From positions 1 to 46,391 of the forward strand of contig JBDQEV010000005.1 in the NCBI GenBank assembly GCA_040266255.1: 46,391 nt of DNA. The letters are read 5' to 3'. Source of the DNA: Comchoanobacter sp040266255 (GTDB taxonomy: Bacteria > Pseudomonadota > Gammaproteobacteria > Comchoanobacterales > Comchoanobacteraceae). Position 1 is the first letter of the stretch, and every line of letters starts with the position of its first letter. The notes beneath the pieces are model-generated. The model saw nothing but the letters and a program-made list of their open reading frames with translations, ran no database searches and was not told the origin of the DNA. The position numbers and the translations under genes were made by a program. This document shows, piece by piece, positions 23,915 to 33,102 of the stretch.

Positions 23915-24688
23915 TTAATGGCCTTTTTTATTTTTGGTACATAAAACTTGATACCGTTCACCTTCGTGAGGCATTGTTTGTATACGTATATTGCTTACCC
24001 CCATTTGAGGCAAGGCTTCGAACCAAAACGCTTTAGGTATAGGTGCAACGATACTTCTTCTTGGTTGTGCATTTGGTTCTATAAAGTGTGTAAAGGCCAG
24101 AGAACCTCCCGGTTTGGTGATGCGTATTGCTTCTTCAATTGCAATTAGCATTTTCTCTTGTGTTAAGTACATGGCCAGAGCGCCAAAGCTAAATACGTGA
24201 TCAAAGGTGTTATCTTTAATCCACTCATGCTTGATGGTCATATCATGGACATGAAATTGGTCTTTAAACTTAGGAAAAATATCTTTTGCATGGTTTATGG
24301 CCGTACTTGAGATATCAGAGCCAGCAAGTTTCAGATTAGGATAGTGATTTTGCAGCACCTTAAATGCAGCGCCAACTCCCATGCCAATATCAAACACTTT
24401 AGCATGATTTTTAAGAGGTGGTTTCAGAGAGCTCACTGTATCCATAATAACTTCATCAAACTCTTGCTCTGATAAGTATTTCCATTGAGACTTTTTATGT
24501 AGATCTTCAGGTTGGTAGGTCTCAAATGCGCCGAGATTGAACCAAAGTGTAATCACCTGCGATCTGAATCCATCATGCAGGGTGTATGCAAGTAATAAAG
24601 TGACAGATAGAAAAAGCGCTAGTAACAGATACTTAATACTTCTGCTGAGCTTTGAAGAAAGCCAGCTTGGTAATGTTTTAATGTGCAT
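23915..24688 (-). CDS. Membrane-anchored class I SAM-dependent methyltransferase
   Basis: 257 residues: an N-terminal membrane helix (about residues 19-36), then a methyltransferase domain with motif I VFDIGMGVGAAF, the acidic residue after beta-2 in LAGSDISS, HVHDMT and the post-motif ITKPGGSLAFTHF. The substrate is unknown. The domain would face the cytoplasm if the short, positively charged N-terminus stays inside, placing the catalytic part periplasmic unless the helix acts as a re-entrant anchor; topology should be tested. The last residues (KNKKGH) are encoded by bases that also form part of a terminator-like hairpin. It is followed 26 bases on by the ATP-grasp gene, so the two are likely one transcript. 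Confidence 0.8.
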   Translation of the reverse strand: MHIKTLPSWLSSKLSRSIKYLLLALFLSVTLLLAYTLHDGFRSQVITLWFNLGAFETYQPEDLHKKSQWKYLSEQEFDEVIMDTVSSLKPPLKNHAKVFDIGMGVGAAFKVLQNHYPNLKLAGSDISSTAINHAKDIFPKFKDQFHVHDMTIKHEWIKDNTFDHVFSFGALAMYLTQEKMLIAIEEAIRITKPGGSLAFTHFIEPNAQPRRSIVAPIPKAFWFEALPQMGVSNIRIQTMPHEGERYQVLCTKNKKGH

Positions 24689-25033
24689 AACAGTTAAACC
24701 ATATGGATATGATTATTATTGTAACTATATCAATTTAATTAGAAGTAAGCTAGAACTATGTGCCCAGAATCAGATCAGTCTTTTCTATAAATTGTTGATC
24801 TATTCATACCAAATCTAGGCATCCAAGAATCGATTATTTAGACACATAATGAACGATGCTTCATCAAGATTATCCCCTTGTTATTGATAAGCAGAACTGC
24901 TTGTGTGCGTAATCATATATGTTCTAAAACACTGCATGAATTTTTTCATCGATGGTATCAGCAGCATTACTGTGTTCAGGAGTCTTGCAACAAAGTAACA
25001 TCGATGATCAAATTCAGTACAGCAGAGTGCTGA
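24689..25033. other. 345-base spacer without a gene
   Basis: It lies between the minus-strand AbrB-type gene, which ends here, and the minus-strand methyltransferase gene, which starts here. Stops are frequent in the frames I read, and I see no tRNA-like fold. CATCGATG occurs twice (about 24946 and 25001). It probably holds the methyltransferase promoter. Confidence 0.5.
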
Positions 25034-25615
25034 TTAGTCAAGTGTCTCTAGATTTTTTTCGAGGCTGATAGATTCACGATCAAATTCTCTTAATTGAGGG
25101 AAGTGTTGATATCTTATTTCCATGAGCTGACTTCTATATTCATTTGTGCTCATTGTATCTTTGATGCTTTCTAGTTTCGCCAGTTCATCTTGATATGCCT
25201 TATTCTCTGAAAACATTTTCATATCAACATTGTATTTCTGGAATAGTGCTTGAAATGCATCAATAGCTGGAAGTGCTTTTCTTTTAGCCTGTGAAGGTAG
25301 GTCAGCGTTTTCAACAATATCCTCAAGTTTAGAGTTTGGGTTTTTAAGCAGTGCTTCTCGAATGGTTGCTTTGAGCATATCAGCATCACGAGACTCTTTT
25401 GAGTATTCAGCTTTAGATTTTTTATCTGTAGCAGCATTAGACTCTAGCTTAATATTTTCCCAGCCATTCAGAGGTGCTGATTTTTTCACCAGTAAGGTGT
25501 CACCTTCAATTTTTAGCTTAACAGGATCGTTGCCGTCAATATCAAGTAGCTCTAATATGCTTTTGTTTAATACAAGTGCATAGCTGTTACCGTATTTTAC
25601 TAGTTTTTTGTTCAT
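25034..25615 (-). CDS. SpoVT/AbrB-domain protein with helical extension
   Basis: 193 residues. The first 47 form a swapped-hairpin AbrB/MazE DNA-binding domain (KKLVKYGNSYALVLNKSI ... LLDIDGNDPVKLKIEGDTLLVKK). A long charged, probably helical C-terminal part follows with no recognised family. Isolated AbrB/MazE antitoxins are usually under 100 residues, and no toxin gene lies next to this one, so a stand-alone regulator is more likely than a toxin-antitoxin module. AGGAG precedes the ATG, and a near-consensus promoter is upstream. Autoregulation is typical of the family but not shown here. Confidence 0.8.
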   Translation of the reverse strand: MNKKLVKYGNSYALVLNKSILELLDIDGNDPVKLKIEGDTLLVKKSAPLNGWENIKLESNAATDKKSKAEYSKESRDADMLKATIREALLKNPNSKLEDIVENADLPSQAKRKALPAIDAFQALFQKYNVDMKMFSENKAYQDELAKLESIKDTMSTNEYRSQLMEIRYQHFPQLREFDRESISLEKNLETLD

Positions 25616-25641
25616 ATGTTCTCCTAATGTATATATTTTGT

Positions 25642-25669
25642 ATTATACACTGTAAAATAAGGAGTTCAA
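25642..25669 (-). promoter_or_regulatory. Sigma-70 promoter of the AbrB-type gene
   Basis: On the minus strand TTGAAC and a consensus TATAAT are separated by 16 bases, with the -10 box about 27 bases before the ATG. Confidence 0.6.
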
Positions 25670-25817
25670 TACTATACGTGGTTTTTTTATATAATCTATG
25701 TTTTTCATGGATTTACCATTAGAATGGAAAGATTTCTGGCCAAATGTAATGTTATAAAGACTATGTTTTATATAGAAATATTGATATCATTGCAGAAGAT
25801 GTAATGAGATAAATGAT

Positions 25818-27419
25818 ATGGCAAATAAAAAATTGATCACTTATGCACTTCCTTATGCAAATGGTCAATTACATTTAGGGCATATGCTAGGGATGATTCA
25901 GACAGATGTTTATGTTCGATCTCTAAGACAAGTTGGAGAAGAGGTGACTTATGTTTGTGGGGATGATGCGCATGGAACACCCATTATGCTCAATGCACAG
26001 CGTCAAGGAATTACACCAGAAGCATTGATCAAAGATATGAGTGCGGATCACCAGCAAGATGTTGAATCATTTTCAATTCATTTTGATTATTACGGGTCTA
26101 CTCATGATCCGTTAAATAAAGCGTTGGTACACGATGTTTATCAAAAGTTAGTCAATGCTAATATGGTTACAGAAGGGGATATTGAGCAAGCATATGATGA
26201 ATCAGAACAGATGTTTTTACCCGATCGGTTTGTGAAAGGGGTCTGTCCTAAGTGTGGCGCAGAAGATCAATATGGCGATCACTGTGAGGTTTGTGGAAAA
26301 ACTTATGCTTTGAAGGAGTTAAAATCTCCACAGTCTATTGTTTCGGGTAGTCCACCAATATGGAAAAAGTCTAACCATGTATTTTATAAGCTCTCTTCAG
26401 ACCAGCAAGGCGCAAAGCAGTGGCTAGAAGAGTCTGATGTACAGGAGTCAATACGCAATAAGCTTTCAGAGTGGTTTGTTGATGGGCTACAAAATTGGGA
26501 TATTACTCGAGATGCTCCCTATTTTGGTATTGATATTCCAGGTAGAGAAAATCAATATTTTTATGTTTGGCTGGATGCACCATTTGGTTATATGACTTCG
26601 TTTGCAAGAGCGTTAGGACTGGATCGTCCAGAAGCGATTTTTGCAGAGTGGAATCAATATAGTGTTCAACATTTTATTGGTAAAGATATTGTTTACTTCC
26701 ATGGGATATTTTGGCCTTCAGTCTTAAAGGCTGCAGGATTAAGGGCGCCTGAAAAAATGCATGTACACGGATTTGTAACGCTCGAAGCACAGAAAATGTC
26801 TAAATCTAGAGGACATTTTATTTCTCCAAAGCAGTTTGTTAAAGTTTTACCCAGTGACTTGATGCGTTATTATTTATCATCAAGATTATCTTCTGGCGTG
26901 ACAGATATCGATATAGATTGGCAAGACTTTAAGTTGAAAGTGAATGCAGATCTAGTGGGTAAATTAGCAAATCTTTGCAGTAGATCTCAAGGGTTCGTGC
27001 ACAAGTATCACGAGGGTGTTCTATCAGAGGTTGATCAAGAGTTTTGGCATCAATTGGTTTCAACAAAAAATGAAATTCAGCAGGCTTATGAAAGTTTGAA
27101 TATTGCCAATGTCATTAAGTTGATTATGCAAAAGTGTGATTTTGCGAATCAATATGTTGATGCGCATAAACCATGGCAGTTGGCCAAAGACGGTCAGGTT
27201 GAACAGGCAGTTTTGGTTAGCTCAACTGCACTGAATGCATTTCGTTACTTAATGAGTGCACTGGCACCGATTATTCCAGATGCAGCTGAAGTTGTCAGAC
27301 AAGGCTTTGGGGATCAAGTTGGCTACTGCATAGAACCAATACAAGGACAAAAAGTAGAGAAGTTTGCACATTTATTTAGTAGGGTAGCAGATGAGGATAT
27401 TGAAAACCTCATTGCATGA
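25818..27419 (+). CDS. metG: Methionyl-tRNA synthetase
   Basis: It charges elongator and initiator tRNA-Met. The HIGH motif is HLGH, the KMSKS motif is KMSKS, and the zinc knuckle has two Cys pairs (CPKCGAE ... CEVCG), the MetG1 class. The 533 residues end after the helical anticodon-binding domain; the E. coli enzyme has 677 with a C-terminal tRNA-binding/dimerisation domain, absent here. E. coli MetG works as a monomer without that domain, so activity is expected. It is followed 6 bases on by nth. Confidence 0.96.
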   Translation: MANKKLITYALPYANGQLHLGHMLGMIQTDVYVRSLRQVGEEVTYVCGDDAHGTPIMLNAQRQGITPEALIKDMSADHQQDVESFSIHFDYYGSTHDPLNKALVHDVYQKLVNANMVTEGDIEQAYDESEQMFLPDRFVKGVCPKCGAEDQYGDHCEVCGKTYALKELKSPQSIVSGSPPIWKKSNHVFYKLSSDQQGAKQWLEESDVQESIRNKLSEWFVDGLQNWDITRDAPYFGIDIPGRENQYFYVWLDAPFGYMTSFARALGLDRPEAIFAEWNQYSVQHFIGKDIVYFHGIFWPSVLKAAGLRAPEKMHVHGFVTLEAQKMSKSRGHFISPKQFVKVLPSDLMRYYLSSRLSSGVTDIDIDWQDFKLKVNADLVGKLANLCSRSQGFVHKYHEGVLSEVDQEFWHQLVSTKNEIQQAYESLNIANVIKLIMQKCDFANQYVDAHKPWQLAKDGQVEQAVLVSSTALNAFRYLMSALAPIIPDAAEVVRQGFGDQVGYCIEPIQGQKVEKFAHLFSRVADEDIENLIA

Positions 27420-27425
27420 TGAGCG

Positions 27426-28067
27426 ATGAATTTAGGAAAACGTACAAAAATATGTGAGATATTATCTCAACAGCATAAAGATGTGGTGATAGAGTTAGAC
27501 TATCAAACACCTTTTCAATTACTGGTTGCAGTTGTGCTCTCAGCGCAAGCAACCGATAAAGGTGTTAACAAAGCCACCAAAGTATTGTTTGCAAAAGTAA
27601 GTACGCCAAGTGAAATGATTGCTTTAGGTGAGCCGCAATTAGAGCACTATATTCGATCAATTGGTTTGTTCCGCTCTAAGGCTAAAAACGTGATGTCTTT
27701 ATCGAAGATTCTAGTTGAGAGATTTGATTCTATTATTCCTAAAAATAGAGTTGATTTAGAATCTTTGCCTGGTGTGGGCAGAAAAACTGCCAATGTGGTT
27801 TTAAATGTTTTGTATCAACAACCTTTGATCGCAGTTGATACACATGTATTTAGGGTCGCAAATCGAACAGGAATAGCGAAAGGTAAAACGGTACTAGAGG
27901 TAGAGAATAAGCTCTTAAAGTTTATTCCTAAACAATATTTACTAGATCTGCACTTATGGTTAATCCATCATGGGCGTTATACATGTGTAGCGAGAAAACC
28001 TAAATGTTTAGGTTGTCCAATTAAGGATTTGTGTGAGTATAAGGATAAAGAGATTAAAAAAATCTGA
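27426..28067 (+). CDS. nth: Endonuclease III
   Basis: A DNA glycosylase and AP lyase that removes oxidised pyrimidines. The helix-hairpin-helix LPGVGRKTANVVLN contains the catalytic lysine, and AVDTHVFRVANR the catalytic aspartate. The 4Fe-4S loop is C-x6-C-x2-C-x5-C near the C-terminus. The 213 residues match the family (E. coli 211). It probably forms an operon with metG. Confidence 0.97.
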   Translation: MNLGKRTKICEILSQQHKDVVIELDYQTPFQLLVAVVLSAQATDKGVNKATKVLFAKVSTPSEMIALGEPQLEHYIRSIGLFRSKAKNVMSLSKILVERFDSIIPKNRVDLESLPGVGRKTANVVLNVLYQQPLIAVDTHVFRVANRTGIAKGKTVLEVENKLLKFIPKQYLLDLHLWLIHHGRYTCVARKPKCLGCPIKDLCEYKDKEIKKI

Positions 28068-28111
28068 CAAGCAATATAAAACGTATATAAACTTCTAAAC
28101 AGGAGATTGAA

Positions 28112-28297
28112 ATGAAAGAAGTGAAAAAGGCAATGATACCAGTGATCAAAATTATTGATCAGCTCGACAAAGAGGCTGTATTAGGCATAACAGGGGTTAT
28201 GCTCCTTTTGACAATCATGCTAGGAGGCATGATAGACGTATTAGCCATGGCTATAGGCGTTTTTCTGGGTATCGCATTATATAAAAAGTTCTTTTAG
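28112..28297 (+). CDS. Small membrane protein, 61 residues
   Basis: AGGAGA lies 5 bases before the ATG. A charged N-terminal stretch (residues 1-22) is followed by a long hydrophobic, glycine-rich segment (about 23-56) that could be two short membrane helices, and a KKFF end. No family recognised. It overlaps the convergent secreted-protein gene by 4 bp. The good ribosome binding site argues that it is real. Confidence 0.6.
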   Translation: MKEVKKAMIPVIKIIDQLDKEAVLGITGVMLLLTIMLGGMIDVLAMAIGVFLGIALYKKFF

Positions 28298-28785
28298 TCT
28301 GTATCAGGAACGCTAATGGTAGTTTCTATAATGTCTTGGTAACCGTATTCAGAAGAATGGATTGAAATTAGAATATCATCTGTTTGTTTCAGAGGTGTTG
28401 GTTGTGATGGAAAGACCATGATGTTAGAGCTGTTATTACTAGAAATAAATGTATGTAAGTAATTCTCCATACTGTCTTGACTACTCTTTTCTACAGATAA
28501 CTTAATGACTAAGCTTTGGTAGTTAGAGTCACAGTCTATTAAGTATTCAGTTTGAGCGTTTTGCAGCGGATTAGTTACCCAGCCTTGAATGAAGTCAAAC
28601 CTGCCATTACTATTGGTTTCGCCAGGTGAAATCATATATGGAAGATCTAGTGTGGTTGAGTGTGCAGAGCTACTTTGCTGAATGATGTTACATGCTGTTT
28701 TATTCTCAATCGTGACTTGTTTTGAGATTGCTAGAGGGCATATTAGCATTAGTGCAATCAATTGAGGGTTCAATTTACTATCCAT
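28294..28785 (-). CDS. Predicted secreted protein of unknown function
   Basis: 163 residues with an N-terminal hydrophobic segment (PQLIALMLICPLAIS) that reads as a signal peptide. The remainder is beta-rich and polar, with Ser, Thr, Asn and Ile, and two cysteines (in ACNII and DCDSN) that could form a disulfide. No lipobox of the usual form is obvious. No family recognised. Confidence 0.65.
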   Translation of the reverse strand: MDSKLNPQLIALMLICPLAISKQVTIENKTACNIIQQSSSAHSTTLDLPYMISPGETNSNGRFDFIQGWVTNPLQNAQTEYLIDCDSNYQSLVIKLSVEKSSQDSMENYLHTFISSNNSSNIMVFPSQPTPLKQTDDILISIHSSEYGYQDIIETTISVPDTD

Positions 28786-28902
28786 GTCTTTATTTCCTTA
28801 TGAGCTTCATTAGCAGACAATATATAAGGATTGAAAATTATAGTCAATACGTCTACGCTGCATTCAGGAAGAGGGATTTACCTGAAGTTAAAGGAGTAAA
28901 CA

Positions 28903-29214
28903 ATGCAGAGCTTAATTTTTTATGTGCCAGTATCACATGCAGATGCTGTAAAGCAAGCAGTATTTGACGCAGGTGGAGGCGAGGTTGGATACTATAGCCA
29001 TTGTAGTTGGCAGACAACTGGAACCGGGCAGTTTGTTCCAGGCGAAAACTCAGACCCTAAACTTGGTACAGTTGGCCAAATTAGTCAAGTAGAAGAAATG
29101 CGTGTAGAGATTCTTGTGAATGATAGCTTACAAGAAGCATGCGAGGCTGCTTTAAAGTTATCTCACCCTTATGAAACACCAGTTTATTATTTTCTTAGTA
29201 TTGGTAATGTATGA
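28903..29214 (+). CDS. NIF3/CutA-like single-domain protein (YqfO type)
   Basis: 103 residues matching the stand-alone ferredoxin-like domain found inserted in NIF3 proteins: FYVPVSHADAVKQAVFDAG, GYYSHCSWQTTGTGQF, VEEMRVEILV and SHPYETPVYYFL. The SHPYE and the HCSWQTxGTGQF loops are the signature. Its biochemical role is not settled for the family. AAAGGAG lies 8 bases before the ATG. It overlaps trkH by 4 bp (ATGA). Confidence 0.85.
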   Translation: MQSLIFYVPVSHADAVKQAVFDAGGGEVGYYSHCSWQTTGTGQFVPGENSDPKLGTVGQISQVEEMRVEILVNDSLQEACEAALKLSHPYETPVYYFLSIGNV

Positions 29215-30596
29215 TCTACCAAGTTTTATATGAAGTTAATCGGGTTTTGCTTGTATATGCAATGAGTATGATACTGCCGTTATTTGTTGCAATATTTGAG
29301 GGAAATCTCACAAGTGTTTGGGCGTTTTCAGTCACGATCTTGTTGAGTAGTCTACTATCTTTGTTCCTAATGGTTAAGCCAAGACAAGAAATACAGCACC
29401 CATCATTATCATTTTTGATGCTGGTATTAATTTGGTTTGGCGTGGTCGTAATATCATTTATACCTTGGTATCTTTATTTTGATGCTACATTTTTACAATG
29501 TTTATTTGAAACGGTATCTGCATTAACCACATCAGGTATTGAGGTCATTGGAGGAGTCGAGAGCTGGCCAGTCTCTTTTTTGCTATATCGACAGCAACTT
29601 TGTTGGTTTGGAGGGGTAGGTGTAGTAGTGATGTCTTTGAGTTTGCTGTCCGTTTATCACCAGTCTATATATGCACATTTTTTGACAGATTATGGGTTAG
29701 AGTTAAAAGGGCTTGGATTTTCTCAGAGGGTGGCACAAACAGCCATTCAAGTTGCAAAGATTTATCTGTTGTTGACTCTAGTTTCAGCGATTGCTTACTT
29801 TATATGTGGTGTAGGCCTGGGATATGCAGTATTGGAGTCGATGGCAATGATCTCTACTTCCGGATACTCTATTGTTGAGCTAGTGCCAGGTTTATATTCT
29901 CAATCAGTACATTTTTTAATCGCCAGCATGAGCATGCTTCTTGGGTCTATCGGCTTTCAGTTTTATGGTCGGCTACTTAAGTTCAATTACCAAGCACCAA
30001 AAGAAGTGCTGTCATTTTTTAGATATTTGCTAGGAGGGGGTGTTCTACTCATATTGTTAAATCCAACGGTTCGTGTTGGTGAAGTGCTTTATATGCTAGT
30101 ATCATTTGTTTCAACGACAGGTACTGGTGATATTAGTCTTCTAAGTCATCACTCAGTTTGGTTACTTGTAGTATTGAGTATGATTGGAGGGTGTGCAGGT
30201 TCTACTGCAGGTGGGATAAAACTAGATCGAGTGAAGAGCATTATGAGTTCAATATTTGGTTTAATTGAAAATGCATGGCGTCCTGATCGGTTATTAAAAT
30301 ATAAAATACCAAGCCAATATGCTCAGCAGCAGAATGCACAGAGTTATGTATTATTATTTCTAATGACTTTATTGATCGGTTTTGCATGCTTGGTACTGGC
30401 AGGCATGGTGCCAGAAATTGCAATACTTTCGAGTGTTTCAACAATGACGAATGTAGGCGGTCTGCTTGATGCTGGAGTATATCAATCACTTACGCCATTA
30501 CAAAGCTTTATTTTGACAGTATTGATGTGGGTAGGCCGGGTTGAATTAGTAGCGATACTTGTGTTATGTTTGCCCAACTACTGGCGACAAATTTGA
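29211..30596 (+). CDS. trkH: Trk potassium uptake channel subunit TrkH
   Basis: TrkH is the K+-translocating subunit of Trk. Four P-loop selectivity segments are visible in order: LTTSGIEV, STSGYSI, TTGTGDIS and TNVGGLLD, each after a membrane helix. GCAGSTAGGIK is the conserved loop between the third and fourth repeats. 461 residues against 483 in E. coli. The regulatory NAD-binding partner TrkA is not in this window and should be elsewhere if the channel is functional. Confidence 0.95.
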   Translation: MIYQVLYEVNRVLLVYAMSMILPLFVAIFEGNLTSVWAFSVTILLSSLLSLFLMVKPRQEIQHPSLSFLMLVLIWFGVVVISFIPWYLYFDATFLQCLFETVSALTTSGIEVIGGVESWPVSFLLYRQQLCWFGGVGVVVMSLSLLSVYHQSIYAHFLTDYGLELKGLGFSQRVAQTAIQVAKIYLLLTLVSAIAYFICGVGLGYAVLESMAMISTSGYSIVELVPGLYSQSVHFLIASMSMLLGSIGFQFYGRLLKFNYQAPKEVLSFFRYLLGGGVLLILLNPTVRVGEVLYMLVSFVSTTGTGDISLLSHHSVWLLVVLSMIGGCAGSTAGGIKLDRVKSIMSSIFGLIENAWRPDRLLKYKIPSQYAQQQNAQSYVLLFLMTLLIGFACLVLAGMVPEIAILSSVSTMTNVGGLLDAGVYQSLTPLQSFILTVLMWVGRVELVAILVLCLPNYWRQI

Positions 30597-30603
30597 GGTG
30601 GCG

Positions 30604-33102
30604 ATGAAGAAAAATTATGCATATATTTTAGTTGATGGCTCATCTTATTTATTCAGAGCTTATCATGCACTTCCACCCCTAACAACAAGTGAGGGCTTGC
30701 CAACTGGCGCCGTATTTGGGGTAGTCAATATGCTGAAGCGATTGCAATCAGATTATCCCAAATCTAAGGTGATTGTCGTATTTGACCCTAAGGGTGGATC
30801 ATTTAGGAATGAACTATTTGAGGGCTATAAAGCAGACCGGAGTGCAATGCCAGAAGATTTATCACCTCAGATTCCATATGTACATGCGGTTGTACAAGCA
30901 TTAGGTTTGCCGTTATTAGTTGTGCCTGGGTATGAGGCGGATGATGTCATTGCGTCATTGGTGCATGTTAGAAATGGTCGGGATGTGCTTATTTCAACGT
31001 TAGATAAGGATTTAGCGCAGCTTGTCACAGAAGACGTACATATCGTGAATACAATGCACAATAAATATTTAGACCCACAGGGGGTGGTTGAAAAGTTTGG
31101 TGTAAAACCAGATCAAATAAGAGACTTATTGGCATTGATGGGAGATCGTTCAGATAATGTGCCAGGTATTCCCAGTGTTGGGCCAAAAACAGCTGCGAAG
31201 TGGTTAAATGAATATGGCTCAATTGAGGGGATTATAGAAAATCAACAGGCTTTGAAAGGTAAGGTTGGAGAGAAGTTTAGAGAGCATGTGCATCAGCTTG
31301 AGATGTCACAGCAATTAGTTACACTGGTGAAAGATATTCAATTGGTTGATAATTTAGAGGATATTGAACAAAATCCACCACAAGAACAGGATTTGAGGAC
31401 ACTTTATCAAACATTGGGATTTAAAAAGTGGTTGCATGAGTTAGGTGCAGATAGTCAGGTAGAATTTGCATATCAAATTATTACTTCACCAGAAGCATTA
31501 GCTGGTGTGATTGAAGAGGCAGTCGATAGTATTGCCGTATATTTTAATGAGCAACAGTTATATGTCAGTGTTGGAGATAAAGTTGTTTCATGTCCAGTTG
31601 ATGCAACTTATATTCAGCAGTTATCTAAGGCAAGATGTACACTCGTTATTCATGATCTTAAGGCAACATGGTCATATTATTCTCATTTGAGATTGAAGAG
31701 TTTTGATACGATGTTGGCACAGTATGTTTTAGATAGCTCAGTATCAAATGATTTACTGGATGTATTCAGTCATCATTTATCAGACTTTAAGCATCAAAAA
31801 GAGCACGATGATAAATACTGTGCTTACTTATCCTCATGTCTGGGGAAAGTGATGCCAATTATGAGGAAAAAGCTAATTGATTCAAAACAGTGGGGTTATT
31901 TTAGTTCATTAGAAATGAGGCTCGTACCAATATTGGCAAAAATGCAAGAATATGGTATGGCACTAGATGCGCCAATGTTAAGCAGTTATGCAAGTGAGCT
32001 TAAAACTGCAATGGAGGTGCTAGAAAGCAAAGCGCATACTTTAATTGGTCATGAGTTCAATTTGGCCTCTCCAAAGCAGTTAAGAGAAATATTATTTGTG
32101 ACGCTTGGTTTAAAAGCCAAAGGAAAGACGTCAAAAGGAGAGCAGTCTACTTCAGAGAGTGTGCTTCAAACACTGAAAGATGAGCATCCACTGGTACCCT
32201 TGATTTTACAACATCGTTCATACAGTAAGCTCTATGGCACATATGCACTGCCATTATCAAAAGAGGCTGAAAAAAATGGTAGGGTGAGTGGCACGATTAA
32301 CCAAGCAATGACAGTTACTGGTCGTTTGTCATCACAAAGTCCTAATTTACAGAATATTCCAATTAAGACTCAAGAGGGAAGAATGATTCGTTCAGCATTT
32401 ATTGCTCCTTCTGGGTGGAAATTTATTTCTGCAGATTACTCACAGGTAGAGTTGAGGATATTGGCACACTTTTCTCAAGATGACGCGTTGTTAAAGGCTT
32501 TTTCAAAGCAAGAGGATGTTCATCGTTCGACGGCAGCAAATATTTATCAGATACAGCCACATGAGGTCACAGATTCGCAAAGGAGACAGGCAAAGGCGGT
32601 CAACTTTGGTTTAATTTATGGTATGGGTACACATGGTTTATCTAAACAACTAGGCATCACAAAGCAAGCAGCAGATGAGCTGATTACAGCATATTTTAAT
32701 GCTTATCCAGGAGTAAGAGTATACTTAGATGCTGTAAGGGAAAGTGTACAAGTGAATGGTTATGTTGAAACAGTGTTGGGCAGACAACTATGGATGCCTC
32801 AAGCAAAGTCGAGTAATGGAATCGAAAAAAGTGCAGCACTTAGAGCAGCAGTCAATGCACCAATGCAGGGCTCAGCTTCTGACTTAATTAAACTTGCTAT
32901 GATTAAAATTGATCAAAGTTTAGAGGCGTATGATTATAAGATGACGATGCAGGTCCATGACGAATTATTATTTGAGGTTAAAGAAGAGCAAGCGGAAGCG
33001 TTTAAGGAAGAGGTCATTCAGCAAATGAAATTGGCGTCTCCGCTCAATGTGCCAATAGAGGTAGATGCACACATAGGAGATAACTGGGATGAAGCTCACT
33101 AA
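30604..33102 (+). CDS. polA: DNA polymerase I, lacking proofreading residues
   Basis: 832 residues from the ATG at 30604; an upstream frame from 30559 lies inside trkH. The 5' nuclease domain is intact (LVDGSSYLFRAYHALPPL, EADDVIASL, LDKDLAQL, GDRSDNVPG). The polymerase domain is intact (motif A DYSQVELRILAH, motif B RRQAKAVNFGLIYG, motif C VHDELLFEV). In the middle domain the exonuclease acids are gone: the DTE position reads SIAVYFN, the NxxYD position reads HDLKATW, and the YAAEDAD motif is replaced by YCAYLSS. It should remove primers and fill gaps but not proofread. Its 3' end overlaps tkt by 14 bp. Confidence 0.96.
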   Translation: MKKNYAYILVDGSSYLFRAYHALPPLTTSEGLPTGAVFGVVNMLKRLQSDYPKSKVIVVFDPKGGSFRNELFEGYKADRSAMPEDLSPQIPYVHAVVQALGLPLLVVPGYEADDVIASLVHVRNGRDVLISTLDKDLAQLVTEDVHIVNTMHNKYLDPQGVVEKFGVKPDQIRDLLALMGDRSDNVPGIPSVGPKTAAKWLNEYGSIEGIIENQQALKGKVGEKFREHVHQLEMSQQLVTLVKDIQLVDNLEDIEQNPPQEQDLRTLYQTLGFKKWLHELGADSQVEFAYQIITSPEALAGVIEEAVDSIAVYFNEQQLYVSVGDKVVSCPVDATYIQQLSKARCTLVIHDLKATWSYYSHLRLKSFDTMLAQYVLDSSVSNDLLDVFSHHLSDFKHQKEHDDKYCAYLSSCLGKVMPIMRKKLIDSKQWGYFSSLEMRLVPILAKMQEYGMALDAPMLSSYASELKTAMEVLESKAHTLIGHEFNLASPKQLREILFVTLGLKAKGKTSKGEQSTSESVLQTLKDEHPLVPLILQHRSYSKLYGTYALPLSKEAEKNGRVSGTINQAMTVTGRLSSQSPNLQNIPIKTQEGRMIRSAFIAPSGWKFISADYSQVELRILAHFSQDDALLKAFSKQEDVHRSTAANIYQIQPHEVTDSQRRQAKAVNFGLIYGMGTHGLSKQLGITKQAADELITAYFNAYPGVRVYLDAVRESVQVNGYVETVLGRQLWMPQAKSSNGIEKSAALRAAVNAPMQGSASDLIKLAMIKIDQSLEAYDYKMTMQVHDELLFEVKEEQAEAFKEEVIQQMKLASPLNVPIEVDAHIGDNWDEAH

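Noticed and set aside
25034..25615. Toxin-antitoxin module with the AbrB-type protein as antitoxin
   Set aside because: No toxin-sized gene is adjacent on either side, and the protein is far longer than a MazE-type antitoxin.
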